From positions 62,001-126,000 of the forward strand of contig CAYLRN010000008.1 in assembly GCA_964386385.1 (NCBI GenBank): a DNA stretch of 64,000 nt, written 5' to 3'. Below the pieces are notes generated by a model that did not search any database, was not told where the DNA came from, and worked only from the letters and a program-made list of their open reading frames with translations. This DNA comes from RUG572 sp964386385. GTDB taxonomy: Bacteria; Verrucomicrobiota; Kiritimatiellia; RFP12; UBA1067. The position numbers and the translations under genes are program-made. Shown here piece after piece: positions 25,581 through 34,228 of this stretch; within the stretch, counting starts at the first letter, position 1; the number at the start of each line of letters is the position of its first letter.

Positions 25581-28500
25581 ACGGCGTCCCCATTGACGTC
25601 GTCGCGGGAAATCTTTCGCCGACCTTCGCGGCGAAGGCCGTCTACGTCTACGTTTCGCCGGATCCCGGACACGAGGGGCTTGTGAAGGTCGGCGACGCGA
25701 AGGTGGAGGGTCTGACAGACCTTGACGGCGTTTCGCCGAATTCCGATCGTTTGAACGCCGCCGCCGAGGCGCGGATTCGGCAGTACACGCAGACGCACGG
25801 CGCCAACTGGCGTCTGCTGCACACGGAACTCGCCGTCCGGAAAATGAAGAACGGGAAGCTCGCCGGATTCCGCGACCACCACGTCCATGACGTTCTGAAG
25901 GCGTCCGGCGTCGAACAGGTGCATCCCAACGGGGCCAGCGGACGCGAATGGTACAGGACAGACCTTGCCGCGGCAATCAAGGCAATCGCGGCGGTGAAGG
26001 CCGGCCGCAAGGCTCTCACTCCCGGAGAAATCGCGGACAGCCAGACGCCGACTCCGTTTACGCCGCGTCCCGAACAGGAGCAGTTCATCCAAGAGACGAT
26101 GCGCTCGTTCAAGAAGAACGACCGCTATCTCTGGAATGCGAAGATGCGCTTCGGCAAGACCGTCACCGCCCTTGAACTCGTCAGGCGCATGAGATCCCGG
26201 AAGACGATCGTCGTCACGCACCGCCCGGTCGTGAACAGGGGATGGTTCGAGGACTTCCGAAAGCTTGTGTTCGTCCGCCCGGACGACAACTGGGTCTACG
26301 GATCGAAGGAGAGCGCGGCGACAATCGACGAACTCTGCGAGCATGGTGCGCGGAATCTCGTCTACTTCGCGTCCATTCAGGACCTTCGCGGCTCAAGCCT
26401 TGTCGGCGGACGCTTCGACAAGAACGACGAGATCTTCGCGACGCACTGGGATTGCGTCATAATCGACGAGGCGCACGAGGGCACGCAGACGCAGCTTGGC
26501 GACGCCGTGATCCAGAGGCTCTTTCCGAACGAGAAGGGAAAGCGCGGCAAACTGCTTGCCCTCTCCGGAACGCCATTCAACATCCTTGAGGACTATGCGG
26601 ACGGCGTCTCCACATGGGACTACGTGATGGAGCAGGAGGCGAAGCGGAACTGGGCGGTTCTGCACGGCGGCGATTCCAACCCGTACGAGACGCTGCCCCG
26701 GCTGTCAATGTTCGTCTACGATCTCGCCGCCGAGATAGAAGGGTACAAGTCGGAGGACATCAGCGGGGCGGTCTTCAACTTCAAGGAGTTCTTCCGCGTC
26801 CGGACTGACGCCGGCAATGGCAGCCTGAATGACGGCGGCACGTCGTCGGAAACGGAACCCGGATTCGCCCACGAGGAGGACGTCAAACGCTTTCTCGATC
26901 TGCTCGTCTCATCCGAATCCAGTTCATGCTTTCCGTTTGTCAGCGAAGAGAACCGTTCGCAGTTCAGGCACACGCTGTGGATGCTCCCCGGCGTGAAGGA
27001 GGCGCTGGCGCTTCAGCGTCTGCTTGAAGGGCATCCCGTGTTCGGGTCCTTCAAGGTCTTGAACGTCGCCGGCGACGGCGACCCCGAAGATCCGTCCGGC
27101 GAAGCCCTGAAGCACGTGCGAGAGGGCATCGCTTCGCACGAGTACACGATTACGCTCTCGTGCGGCAAGCTGACGACTGGCGTGACCGTTCCGCAGTGGA
27201 CAGCCGTGCTGATGCTTGCCGGACGATACGAGACGTCCGCCATCGGATATCTTCAGACGATCTTCCGCGTCCAGTCGCCTTGCGAGGAGGACGGGTTCGT
27301 CAAGGAAAACGCCTACGTGTTCGACTTCGCACCGGACCGCACGCTCCGGGTGATGGCCGACGCCGCAAGGCTGTCGGCGGCAAACCGGCGTTCTGGCGGC
27401 GGCGGAGACCGCCACGCGGCGTTGGGCGAACTTCTGAACTTCTGCCCGGTGGTGGCCATCAAAGGCAGCCGGATGCGCGCCTACGACGCGGACGCGCTGA
27501 TGCAGGAACTGAAACGCGCATTGGCTGCGCGCGCTGTCATGAGCGGATTCTCCGACGACTCCATTTACGACGACGAGATGCTCCGGGCGGACAGGGTCGA
27601 TGCGCGGGACTTCGAGAGACTGCGCACGATTCTCAAGGACGCGAAGGTCGGCGAGGTCGTGAAAGGCAAGATCTCCGTCAACCGGCATGGTCTGACGGAG
27701 GAGGAACGCGAAGAGGCCGAGCGCGTGGAACGGAGAAAGAGGGCGGAGATCTCCGAGGCGGAGAAGGAACTGCTGCGCCGTCTGCGGGAGGAGCGCGAGG
27801 CGAAGCGCAACTTCAAGGCCCTGCTGCGGACGATTTCTATCCGGATGCTGCTGATGCTGTATGGCGTGGACTGGACGGATCCTTCATCGGAATCCGACAA
27901 CGGCGGCGACAGTCCCGACGAAGACGTCTCTCTTGACCGCTTCATCGACCGCGTTGACGCGGCCTCATGGGCGGAGTTCATGCCGCACGGCGTCACGAAG
28001 GCGTTTTTCGGAAAGTTCAGGAAGTACTACGACAAGGACATCTTCGCCAATGCCGCCCGGAACGTCCGCGACGAGATCCGGCAGGCTGACAGCCTCATGC
28101 CGGAAGAACGCATCCCGAAAATCGGCGACATATTCTGGCGCTTCCGCAATCCCGACAAGGAGACGGTGCTGACTCCGTGGCGGACCGTCAACCGCCATCT
28201 TGCCCTGACGCTCGGCGGGTATGTGTTCTTCTCTGAAGACTTTTCAAAGGATCTTAAGGGAAATCCGCGCTTCGCCGACCTTGGCGACGTCACCGCCGAG
28301 ACGCTGGGCAACGCCTCCGCAAGGATTCTTGAAATCAACTCGAAGACGGGGCTTTACCCGCTCTACGTCGTCTACTCGCTGTACCGCGCGCGGCTGAACG
28401 GCGCAGTTCCCGCGACGCCGGAGGAGGCGTTCGAAGTGTGGGACGCGGTCTGCCGCGAAAACGTGTTCGCCCTCGCGCTTACGCCAATGGCGGCTTCCAT

Positions 28501-29683
28501 CACCCGCCGGACGCTAGTCGGCTATCGTGCCGCCACCACAAGGATCAAGGTCATGCCAAAACTCATCGACAGACTGAAGAAAAAAGGGGCGATTCCGGGC
28601 ATTGTCGCCGAAATCAAAAGGGCGTCGACCTGGGGATTGCCGGACGGGGAGATAGGCGTGGACGCCGTCGTCGGCAATCCGCCGTATCAGCTGAAGGGAC
28701 TCAACGACGGCGACCGCGACAATCCGATATACCATCTTTTCATGGACCTGTCGTATGCGGCGTCCGAGAAGTCCTCGCTCATCACGCCCGGACGGTTCCT
28801 TTTCAATGCGGGGCAGACGCCGAAGGACTGGAACCGGAAGATGCTCGGCGACGAACATCTCAAGGTTGTGCTGTACGAGCAGAAGACCGACGGTCTCTTC
28901 CCCGGAATCGACATCAAGGGCGGCGTTACGGTCACCTACCATGACGGCAGACGGTCGTTCGGGAAGGTCGGGACGTACACGGTCTTTTCCGAACTGAACT
29001 CGATACTCCGCAAGGTGCTTGCCTGCACGGACGGGAAGCCGATGCTGGACGGCATTGTCTCGTCACAGGGCGTTTTTAGGTTCACGAAGAGGTTCTTCGA
29101 CGAGCGTCCGGAAGCCCGCGCCCTCATCGGGAAGGGGACGAACAGCAAGATCGTCTCGAAGGAGTTCGAGACCCTCCCGCAGATTTTCACGGAAAAGCCG
29201 CCGGCGGGGGAGGACTGCATTGAAATCGTCGGGCGGCTCGGCGGAGAGCGCGTCTCCCGCTTCGTCAGACGCGACTACGTGGAGTACAATGAATATCTTG
29301 AACGGCACAAAGTCCTTGTGCCGGAGGCGAACGGAACGGGCGCAATTGGCGAGGTATTGAGCTCGCCGATGATCGGCGAGCCGATGATCGGCTTTACGGA
29401 CACGTTCATAGCAATCGGGAGCTTCGCCACGAAGGCGGAGGCGGACAGCTGCATGAAGTACGTCAAGACGAAGTTCGCCCGCGCGATGCTCGGCGTCCTG
29501 AAGGTCACGCAGCACAACACGAAATCCACGTGGCGGTACGTGCCGCTCCAGGATTTCACCTCCGGATCGGATATCGACTGGTCGGCTTCCGTCTCCGAAA
29601 TCGATGCGCGGCTATACGCCAAGTATGGTCTTTCGGCAACGGAGCGCGAATTCATAGAGACCCGCATCAGGCCTATGGCGTAA
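25577..29683 (+). CDS. Restriction fusion: GIY-YIG-like nuclease, SF2 helicase, adenine methylase
   Basis: 1368 residues from ATG 25577. Residues about 18-120 begin KAVYVYVSPDPGHEGLVKVGDA and include an R-x-R and FRDHHVH segment, consistent with a GIY-YIG/T5orf172-type nuclease. Residues about 165-620 form an SF2 helicase: KMRFGKTVTALELV (Walker A), IIDEAHEG (DEAH), LSGTPFN and GYLQTIFRVQ. After a charged coiled-coil region, the methylase part carries EINSKTGLYPLY (motif I-like, near 919) and VVGNPPYQ (motif IV, near 1033), followed by a target-recognition-like C-terminus. It probably restricts unmodified DNA with helicase-driven cutting and methylates adenine with the small subunit. Confidence 0.78.
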   Translation: MNGVPIDVVAGNLSPTFAAKAVYVYVSPDPGHEGLVKVGDAKVEGLTDLDGVSPNSDRLNAAAEARIRQYTQTHGANWRLLHTELAVRKMKNGKLAGFRDHHVHDVLKASGVEQVHPNGASGREWYRTDLAAAIKAIAAVKAGRKALTPGEIADSQTPTPFTPRPEQEQFIQETMRSFKKNDRYLWNAKMRFGKTVTALELVRRMRSRKTIVVTHRPVVNRGWFEDFRKLVFVRPDDNWVYGSKESAATIDELCEHGARNLVYFASIQDLRGSSLVGGRFDKNDEIFATHWDCVIIDEAHEGTQTQLGDAVIQRLFPNEKGKRGKLLALSGTPFNILEDYADGVSTWDYVMEQEAKRNWAVLHGGDSNPYETLPRLSMFVYDLAAEIEGYKSEDISGAVFNFKEFFRVRTDAGNGSLNDGGTSSETEPGFAHEEDVKRFLDLLVSSESSSCFPFVSEENRSQFRHTLWMLPGVKEALALQRLLEGHPVFGSFKVLNVAGDGDPEDPSGEALKHVREGIASHEYTITLSCGKLTTGVTVPQWTAVLMLAGRYETSAIGYLQTIFRVQSPCEEDGFVKENAYVFDFAPDRTLRVMADAARLSAANRRSGGGGDRHAALGELLNFCPVVAIKGSRMRAYDADALMQELKRALAARAVMSGFSDDSIYDDEMLRADRVDARDFERLRTILKDAKVGEVVKGKISVNRHGLTEEEREEAERVERRKRAEISEAEKELLRRLREEREAKRNFKALLRTISIRMLLMLYGVDWTDPSSESDNGGDSPDEDVSLDRFIDRVDAASWAEFMPHGVTKAFFGKFRKYYDKDIFANAARNVRDEIRQADSLMPEERIPKIGDIFWRFRNPDKETVLTPWRTVNRHLALTLGGYVFFSEDFSKDLKGNPRFADLGDVTAETLGNASARILEINSKTGLYPLYVVYSLYRARLNGAVPATPEEAFEVWDAVCRENVFALALTPMAASITRRTLVGYRAATTRIKVMPKLIDRLKKKGAIPGIVAEIKRASTWGLPDGEIGVDAVVGNPPYQLKGLNDGDRDNPIYHLFMDLSYAASEKSSLITPGRFLFNAGQTPKDWNRKMLGDEHLKVVLYEQKTDGLFPGIDIKGGVTVTYHDGRRSFGKVGTYTVFSELNSILRKVLACTDGKPMLDGIVSSQGVFRFTKRFFDERPEARALIGKGTNSKIVSKEFETLPQIFTEKPPAGEDCIEIVGRLGGERVSRFVRRDYVEYNEYLERHKVLVPEANGTGAIGEVLSSPMIGEPMIGFTDTFIAIGSFATKAEADSCMKYVKTKFARAMLGVLKVTQHNTKSTWRYVPLQDFTSGSDIDWSASVSEIDARLYAKYGLSATEREFIETRIRPMA

Positions 29684-29714
29684 GACGCCCTTTCCGGCAA
29701 GATCCATAACGCAT

Positions 29715-29778
29715 CTGCCAGAGTAAATGCGTCCGTGTGGCGTCATGGCACAGAATCAGCCGCATTTACTCTGACAAG
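29715..29778. repeat. Right boundary hairpin of the restriction system
   Basis: CTGCCAGAGTAAATGCG (29715-29731) pairs with CGCATTTACTCTGACAA (29761-29777); the core CAGAGTAAATGCG is perfect. The same words flank the left side at 24379-24424. It follows the large subunit stop by 32 bases and may also act as a transcription end. Confidence 0.75.
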
Positions 29779-29800
29779 TGGCCCTAAATGGCTGGACCGC

Positions 29801-30451
29801 TTAATCTTCCTCGATCCAGACGTTGCGGAACTCGACCGCGCCGCCTTCTGCCTGGAGGGCGATCGCGCCCTTCGCCGCATACAGTTTTTCGACGCGGCTC
29901 TGCTCGACGCCGTTGACGCGGTTGACCATCGTGCCGTCGCGCACTTCGACCTCGACCACGTTCCACTCGCCGTCTGGCTTTTCGCTGGAGGCGTTCTTCT
30001 TGACGTTCTTCACGAGCTTGAAGGGATGGCTTTCGGGGGCGACGATTCCGTTGAACGTGCCGCCTCCAAGTCCGAGCACGTCGCCGGCGGAGCCCTTGCA
30101 GAGCTGGTTCTCGCAGCACGTCGGCAGGAACTTGCCGCTCTCGTCCGTGATCAGCACGAAGATGCCGGAGTTCGGGCTCTTCGTGGGACGCCACCAGCGG
30201 TATTCGACGTGAAGCTTGAAGTTGCCGAAGTCGCTGCGCTTCGTGCGGAGATAGCCGAACGGAGTGCCCGTGCTGCGGATCGCGCCGTCGACGACCGCCC
30301 ATGTCGGCTCGGATGCCGTGTAGCCGCCGGTGACGTCGTAGTCGATGACGGACGTCCAGCCGGAGAGATCCTTGCCGTTGAACAGATGCGTCGTTCCCGC
30401 GACTGCCGCGACGGCCGCCGACATCGCAAGCGCGGCTATGGTCTTCTTCAT
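29801..30451 (-). CDS. Secreted DUF1080 (3-keto-disaccharide hydrolase) protein
   Basis: 216 residues; AAAGGAAAGAGAAC lies before the ATG. A signal peptide (MKKTIAALAMSAAVAAVAG) is followed by LFNGKDLSGW, the hallmark opening of the DUF1080/3-keto-disaccharide hydrolase family, which has a concanavalin-like beta-sandwich. FKLHVEYRWW, SPNSGIFV and GEWNVVEVEVRDG are also typical. Members cleave 3-keto-glucosides or bind glycans in the periplasm, often with Gfo/Idh/MocA enzymes and TIM-barrel isomerases like those at the left of this window. It lies downstream of the acyltransferase on the same strand (88-base gap). Confidence 0.9.
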   Translation of the reverse strand: MKKTIAALAMSAAVAAVAGTTHLFNGKDLSGWTSVIDYDVTGGYTASEPTWAVVDGAIRSTGTPFGYLRTKRSDFGNFKLHVEYRWWRPTKSPNSGIFVLITDESGKFLPTCCENQLCKGSAGDVLGLGGGTFNGIVAPESHPFKLVKNVKKNASSEKPDGEWNVVEVEVRDGTMVNRVNGVEQSRVEKLYAAKGAIALQAEGGAVEFRNVWIEED

Positions 30452-30539
30452 GTTCTCTTTCCTTTCGCTTTTCCGTGTTCCGCCACGTCCGAAGAGGAGA
30501 CGCCCCCTCGAATGCGCGGCGCGTCAATCATGCCAAAGA

Positions 30540-31712
30540 TCACCTGTCGCCGCTCGGATGTTTCGCGGCGCACATCTGTTTCGCCGCGCGCAGCCTGACG
30601 CGGACGACGAGGACGAGCGTGAGGAGGACTGCCCCGACAGCCGCGACGACGAACGGCTGGCTCTTTTCGCCGAAGAGCATCGGCGCCCCCTGCGCGATCG
30701 TCGCGGCGCAGGCCTTGAGCGCCGGCGCGAAGAAGTGGCTCGCCATGTACGCGACGAGCGCGCATTTTCCGTAGAGCATGAAGGGCGCGAAGAGACGGCT
30801 TTCCTGCGCCTTCTGCGGAATGGCCTCCAGAAGTGCGAGCAGCATGATGCACCATCCCATCGCCTGTGCGGTGAAACTGACCGTGTACACGTGCTTGATT
30901 GCCGGGACGAGCGGCTTTTCGCCCATGCCGAGCAGAAGCCCGGCCGCGAGAAGACCGGAGCCCGCCGCGAAGAGAACGCCCACGCGCGCGAGCGTCCCGC
31001 TTTCGCGCCTGGCTTTCAGAAATTCGCCGCACGAGAGGCCGCAGAGCGCCATGCTGCCGAACATGAGCGAAGTCAGATACCATGTGTAGGGATGCGATGA
31101 GGGGTCGTTGAACTGCGCGAGGACAGCGCTCTTCGCTGGCAGGACGAGCGAGAGGATCTTGCCCTCGACGACCGCGGCGACGTTGCCGTGCGGAGAGTAG
31201 TCGCCGAGAAAGTGCATGAGAACACCGTACAGAAGCGCCAGCCCGAACGCCGACGACAGGTAGAGGAGCCGGTGGCGCAGGAACCTGTACACGGCCGCGG
31301 CGATGAGATAGCCCATGGCGATCGACTGGAGCGTGTTGTTGAAGTAGTTGATCTTCAGCGGGTCGAGCGTCGCCAGGTTGCCCTGCACGAGCAGTCCGCC
31401 GAACCACAGCATGGCGACGCGCGCGAAGACGTGCCGCCAGTACCTGCCGGCGTTCCTCTCGTCCCCCGAATCGGGCAGCCGCTTCGCGAGCGCGAACGGG
31501 ATGGAGACGCCGGCGAGGAAGATGAAGAGGGGCATGATTATGTCCCAGAGCGTGAAGCCGCCCCAGTTGTGGTTGAACTGCGCCATGAATTTCGACGGCA
31601 GACGCCATGAGCGATCTGCGGCGACGACGAGCGGGCCGACCACGGTGAGCAGGAACATGTCGAACCCGCGGAGCAGGTCGAGCGAGAAGAGCCGTCTGGA
31701 TGGAGCGTTCAT
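30540..31712 (-). CDS. DUF5009-type membrane acyltransferase
   Basis: 390 residues from ATG 31712. The N-terminus RLFSLDLLRGFDMFLL is the typical start of the heparan-alpha-glucosaminide N-acetyltransferase-like/DUF5009 family, followed by GGFTLWDIIMPLFIFLAGVSIPFAL. About ten hydrophobic helices span the protein. Relatives transfer acyl groups to sugars across the membrane, using a conserved His/Asp region. Substrate unknown; the adjacent DUF1080 protein suggests glycan processing. The -10 element ends 7 bases before the ATG, so translation is probably leaderless; an upstream in-frame ATG at 31721 overlaps the promoter and is unlikely. Confidence 0.85.
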   Translation of the reverse strand: MNAPSRRLFSLDLLRGFDMFLLTVVGPLVVAADRSWRLPSKFMAQFNHNWGGFTLWDIIMPLFIFLAGVSIPFALAKRLPDSGDERNAGRYWRHVFARVAMLWFGGLLVQGNLATLDPLKINYFNNTLQSIAMGYLIAAAVYRFLRHRLLYLSSAFGLALLYGVLMHFLGDYSPHGNVAAVVEGKILSLVLPAKSAVLAQFNDPSSHPYTWYLTSLMFGSMALCGLSCGEFLKARRESGTLARVGVLFAAGSGLLAAGLLLGMGEKPLVPAIKHVYTVSFTAQAMGWCIMLLALLEAIPQKAQESRLFAPFMLYGKCALVAYMASHFFAPALKACAATIAQGAPMLFGEKSQPFVVAAVGAVLLTLVLVVRVRLRAAKQMCAAKHPSGDR

Positions 31713-31719
31713 GCCGCAC

Positions 31720-31748
31720 ATTCTAGCAAATGCCGTCCGACGGCTCAA
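31720..31748 (-). promoter_or_regulatory. Promoter of the acyltransferase gene, probably leaderless
   Basis: Minus-strand TTGAGC (31743-31748), 17 bases, TAGAAT (31720-31725) with TGC before it, then 7 bases to the ATG. Confidence 0.6.
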
Positions 31749-31882
31749 CTGCCGCATGGCCGGCGTCTGTTCCCGACCGCGCTTCCTTCTGCGGATTGCG
31801 GCCTGAACGGTCATGGAAAAGGTCGCGGGGCGTGATGCGATAGGCGGAGAAGAGTAAAAAGCGAAAAAGTTAGCCAAGGCTA

Positions 31883-31911
31883 TTGCGTTGCGCGCGCCGA
31901 CGTGTTATACT
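31883..31911 (+). promoter_or_regulatory. Promoter of the flavodoxin operon
   Basis: TTGCGT (31883-31888), 17 bases, TATACT (31906-31911) with TGT before it (extended -10). It is the best promoter ahead of the long co-directional run from 32.0 to 52.0 kb. The rest of the 31.7-32.0 kb gap holds nothing recognisable apart from a tiny reading frame. Confidence 0.6.
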
Positions 31912-31981
31912 GCACTAACTTTTGGAAAGGCCAGGCGCCACGGGCGCTGGAAGTGCAACGTCGACAAATGGAGACAAGGCA

Positions 31982-32044
31982 ATGGAAGAACAAGATGAAC
32001 GCGTCAACGCCGCGGCAGCGGCGCACTGTGAGGAGGCGCGATGA
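31982..32044 (+). CDS. Possible 20-residue leader peptide
   Basis: ATG 31982 after GGAGACAAGGCA begins a 20-codon frame (MEEQDERVNAAAAAHCEEAR) whose TGA overlaps the flavodoxin ATG (ATGA). The good ribosome site and exact overlap suggest a translated leader or coupling peptide, but such a short frame could be chance. Confidence 0.35.
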   Translation: MEEQDERVNAAAAAHCEEAR

Positions 32045-32613
32045 AAGCGGCAGTAGTCTATTCAACCCTGACCGGAAACACGCGGAAGGTCGCGGAGGCG
32101 TTCTGCATCGGACTGGGCGAGGGTGCGGAGCTGTTCGACGTGGACGAGGCTCCGGCGTCGCTTGACGGCTACGACCTCGTGGCCGTGGGGTTCTGGGTCG
32201 ACCGGGGGCATCCGGACGCAAAGGCGATGGAGTTCATGAAGCGCGTCGCCGGCAGAAAGGTCTTCTCCTTCTTCACCCTCGGCGCGAAGCCGGCAAGCGC
32301 ACACGCATACAAGTGCGCGTACACGGCGGCGTCGTTCTACGGTGAAGGGTGCGAGCAGGTCGGGACGTGGTTCTGCCAGGGGGCGATCGACCCGAAGCTC
32401 ATCGAGCGGATGCGCCGGATGCCGAAGGTCGCGGGCAGCCCGCACGCGGCGACGCCGGAGACCGAGGCGCGCTGGGCCGCCGCCGCAACGCATCCGGACG
32501 CGGCGGACATCGCGGCGGCGACCGAGGCGGCAAAGGCAGTCCGGCAGGTCGTCACGGGCGAAGACCCATATGCGGCGCTCAAGGCCAGGATGGCCGGGGC
32601 GGGGACGAAGTGA
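32041..32613 (+). CDS. Flavodoxin family protein
   Basis: 190 residues. It opens with AAVVYSTLTGNTRKVAEAF, the phosphate-binding T-x-T-G-N-T loop of flavodoxins, which bind FMN and carry one or two electrons. DGYDLVAVGFWVDRG and GRKVFSFFTLGAKP are the next strands. The C-terminal 70 residues are an Ala-rich helical extension. Short flavodoxins of this type occur with anaerobic tetrapyrrole enzymes (for example BilS with the bilirubin reductase BilR); a HutW-like radical SAM enzyme lies 14 kb downstream on the same strand, but direct linkage is inference. AGGAGG precedes the start. Stop and next GTG overlap. Confidence 0.82.
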   Translation: MKAAVVYSTLTGNTRKVAEAFCIGLGEGAELFDVDEAPASLDGYDLVAVGFWVDRGHPDAKAMEFMKRVAGRKVFSFFTLGAKPASAHAYKCAYTAASFYGEGCEQVGTWFCQGAIDPKLIERMRRMPKVAGSPHAATPETEARWAAAATHPDAADIAAATEAAKAVRQVVTGEDPYAALKARMAGAGTK

Positions 32614-32876
32614 AAGCCGACAGGTCCATACTCGAATCACCGGCGGTGCTGAAGCTCAAGGCGCGTCTGAACGCGCTCCTCGACGAGTACGTCATGCACG
32701 ACGGCTGGGGGCATCTTGAGATGGACATGCGCATCCTCACGCGCCACCAGAAGGAAGTCGTGATTCGCGCGGGGCGCGAGTACCGCTTCGTTGTGGATTT
32801 CCAGAACGGTCCGGCCGCGACGGGCGCGGCGGGAGTTTCAAACGCTGTCCCTTTAGGGAAGGGAAGCGAAGCGTAA
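32610..32876 (+). CDS. Small conserved hypothetical protein
   Basis: 88 residues starting at GTG 32610, overlapping the flavodoxin stop (GTGA). The first 60 residues look like a real helical/beta protein (LKARLNALLDEYVMHDGWGHLEMDMRIL split across a helix and strand); the last 20 are low-complexity and come from a GC-rich, partly palindromic stretch. No known domain. It is probably translated with the flavodoxin. Confidence 0.55.
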   Translation: MKADRSILESPAVLKLKARLNALLDEYVMHDGWGHLEMDMRILTRHQKEVVIRAGREYRFVVDFQNGPAATGAAGVSNAVPLGKGSEA

Positions 32877-32979
32877 AGCGAACAACGCCCGGCGGCAGGG
32901 TTGCCGCGCGGGAAACGTGAACGAGGCGGGTGGGCCGCCCAAAGGAAAGGAAACAGTCAAACGGAAAAAGGATAAAGCA

Positions 32980-34140
32980 ATGTCTGGACAGACAATGAAG
33001 AAGCGGTCGGGCTTCACCCTGATCGAACTGCTCGTGGTCGTCGCCATCATCGCCGTAATCGGCGCGGGCGTGGCCGTAACGTACAACCGTCTCGACGAAC
33101 GCGCGAAGACGGCAATGGAAATAAGCGACGTGGGGACGCTTACGAAGACGATCCAGCACTGGTCGTTCCTCCACAACTGGGCGCTTCCGGACCGGCTTGA
33201 TTCGCTGATCGACACGGAATACCGCCTCTACTCCCAGATGCCCGCGGGATCGCTGCAGAACATCGACGACTGCAACGGGACGCGCGGCCTCTATGCGCAG
33301 GCCGGCTACACGTTCAAGGCGGCGGACGTGAACGACGACGTCGCGGACGCGCTCGCGAACGGCGGCATCTCGCTCGTCTACCTGCACGACGCCTCGCGCA
33401 CCCCGGCGAACGACTCGACGTTCACCGTCGGCGACATGCTCTCCGACGTGGACACGAGCGAGACCGCCGCCACGGTCGGCTCCGACGACACGAACGCCAA
33501 GGCGCTCGCCCAGGCGCAGATCGACGCGCGCGCCGAAGTCGCCACGTGGAACTTCACGGACGACGGCCCCTACACCCTCACCTACACGGACTCCGAGGGC
33601 AGCGAGGTGACCGTGAACTACGCCAGCGCGGCGGCCTTCAACCGCGCATCATCCGACGCGGAGACGATTGTCGCCGCCCGGCAGACCTGCCGCAGACTCG
33701 CGTTCATCTGGTCCGACGGCACTGACGGCTCCGGCGCCCAGATGATGGGCATGGACATGCCGATGAACCTCACGAAGGAGATCATCTCCAACTGCGGACT
33801 TACGCCCTCCGAGGTCGCCAAGCCCACGCAGACCGCGAACGAGGCTATCGCCGACGGACGCTCCTACTGGCTCATCGCGTTCGGCCTCGGCCGCTTCGCC
33901 ACGATCTATCAGGGCAACGGCGCCCGCGTAGACACGCCTGTCGTCTCGAAGCGCTACAACGACGAGACGATCTACAGCCGCTACATCGTCGTCGTGAAGG
34001 TCCCGACCGACGCCTACAACTCGATGGAGAATCCCAGCGGTCTCCGTCCGCAGGTCGCGTGCGTCCTCAGTCCGCAGGGCCTCTCCGCCGCGTCGCTCTC
34101 CGACACGTACCGCAACGACGTGAAGGCCACGGAGAACTGA
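32980..34140 (+). CDS. Type II secretion/type IV pilus-like pseudopilin 1
   Basis: 386 residues from ATG 32980 (AAGGAT upstream; 32995 is an alternative). It has a prepilin leader: basic KKRSG, then FTLIELLVVVAIIAVIGAGVAV, with cleavage expected before Phe and Glu at +5, placing it in the inner membrane before assembly. The large C-terminal domain (over 340 residues) is Thr/Asp/Ala-rich and has no recognised match, far longer than a standard GspG. It is the first of three pseudopilins in a row. Confidence 0.8.
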   Translation: MSGQTMKKRSGFTLIELLVVVAIIAVIGAGVAVTYNRLDERAKTAMEISDVGTLTKTIQHWSFLHNWALPDRLDSLIDTEYRLYSQMPAGSLQNIDDCNGTRGLYAQAGYTFKAADVNDDVADALANGGISLVYLHDASRTPANDSTFTVGDMLSDVDTSETAATVGSDDTNAKALAQAQIDARAEVATWNFTDDGPYTLTYTDSEGSEVTVNYASAAAFNRASSDAETIVAARQTCRRLAFIWSDGTDGSGAQMMGMDMPMNLTKEIISNCGLTPSEVAKPTQTANEAIADGRSYWLIAFGLGRFATIYQGNGARVDTPVVSKRYNDETIYSRYIVVVKVPTDAYNSMENPSGLRPQVACVLSPQGLSAASLSDTYRNDVKATEN

Positions 34141-34159
34141 TGTCTCGAGCGGCATATAT

Positions 34160-34207
34160 CTCACACAGAGTCGCAGAGACACAGAGTGGTTGAACGCTCT
34201 GTGTGAG
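34160..34207. repeat. CACAGAG-type inverted repeat between pseudopilin genes
   Basis: CTCACACAGAG (34160-34170) and CTCTGTGTGAG (34197-34207) are perfect inverted arms; the centre contains further CAGAGACACAGAG. Same family as 48484-48613 and the two inserts in the RHS gene. Confidence 0.8.
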
Positions 34208-34228
34208 GTAAAAAAACGCGAACCGGAA

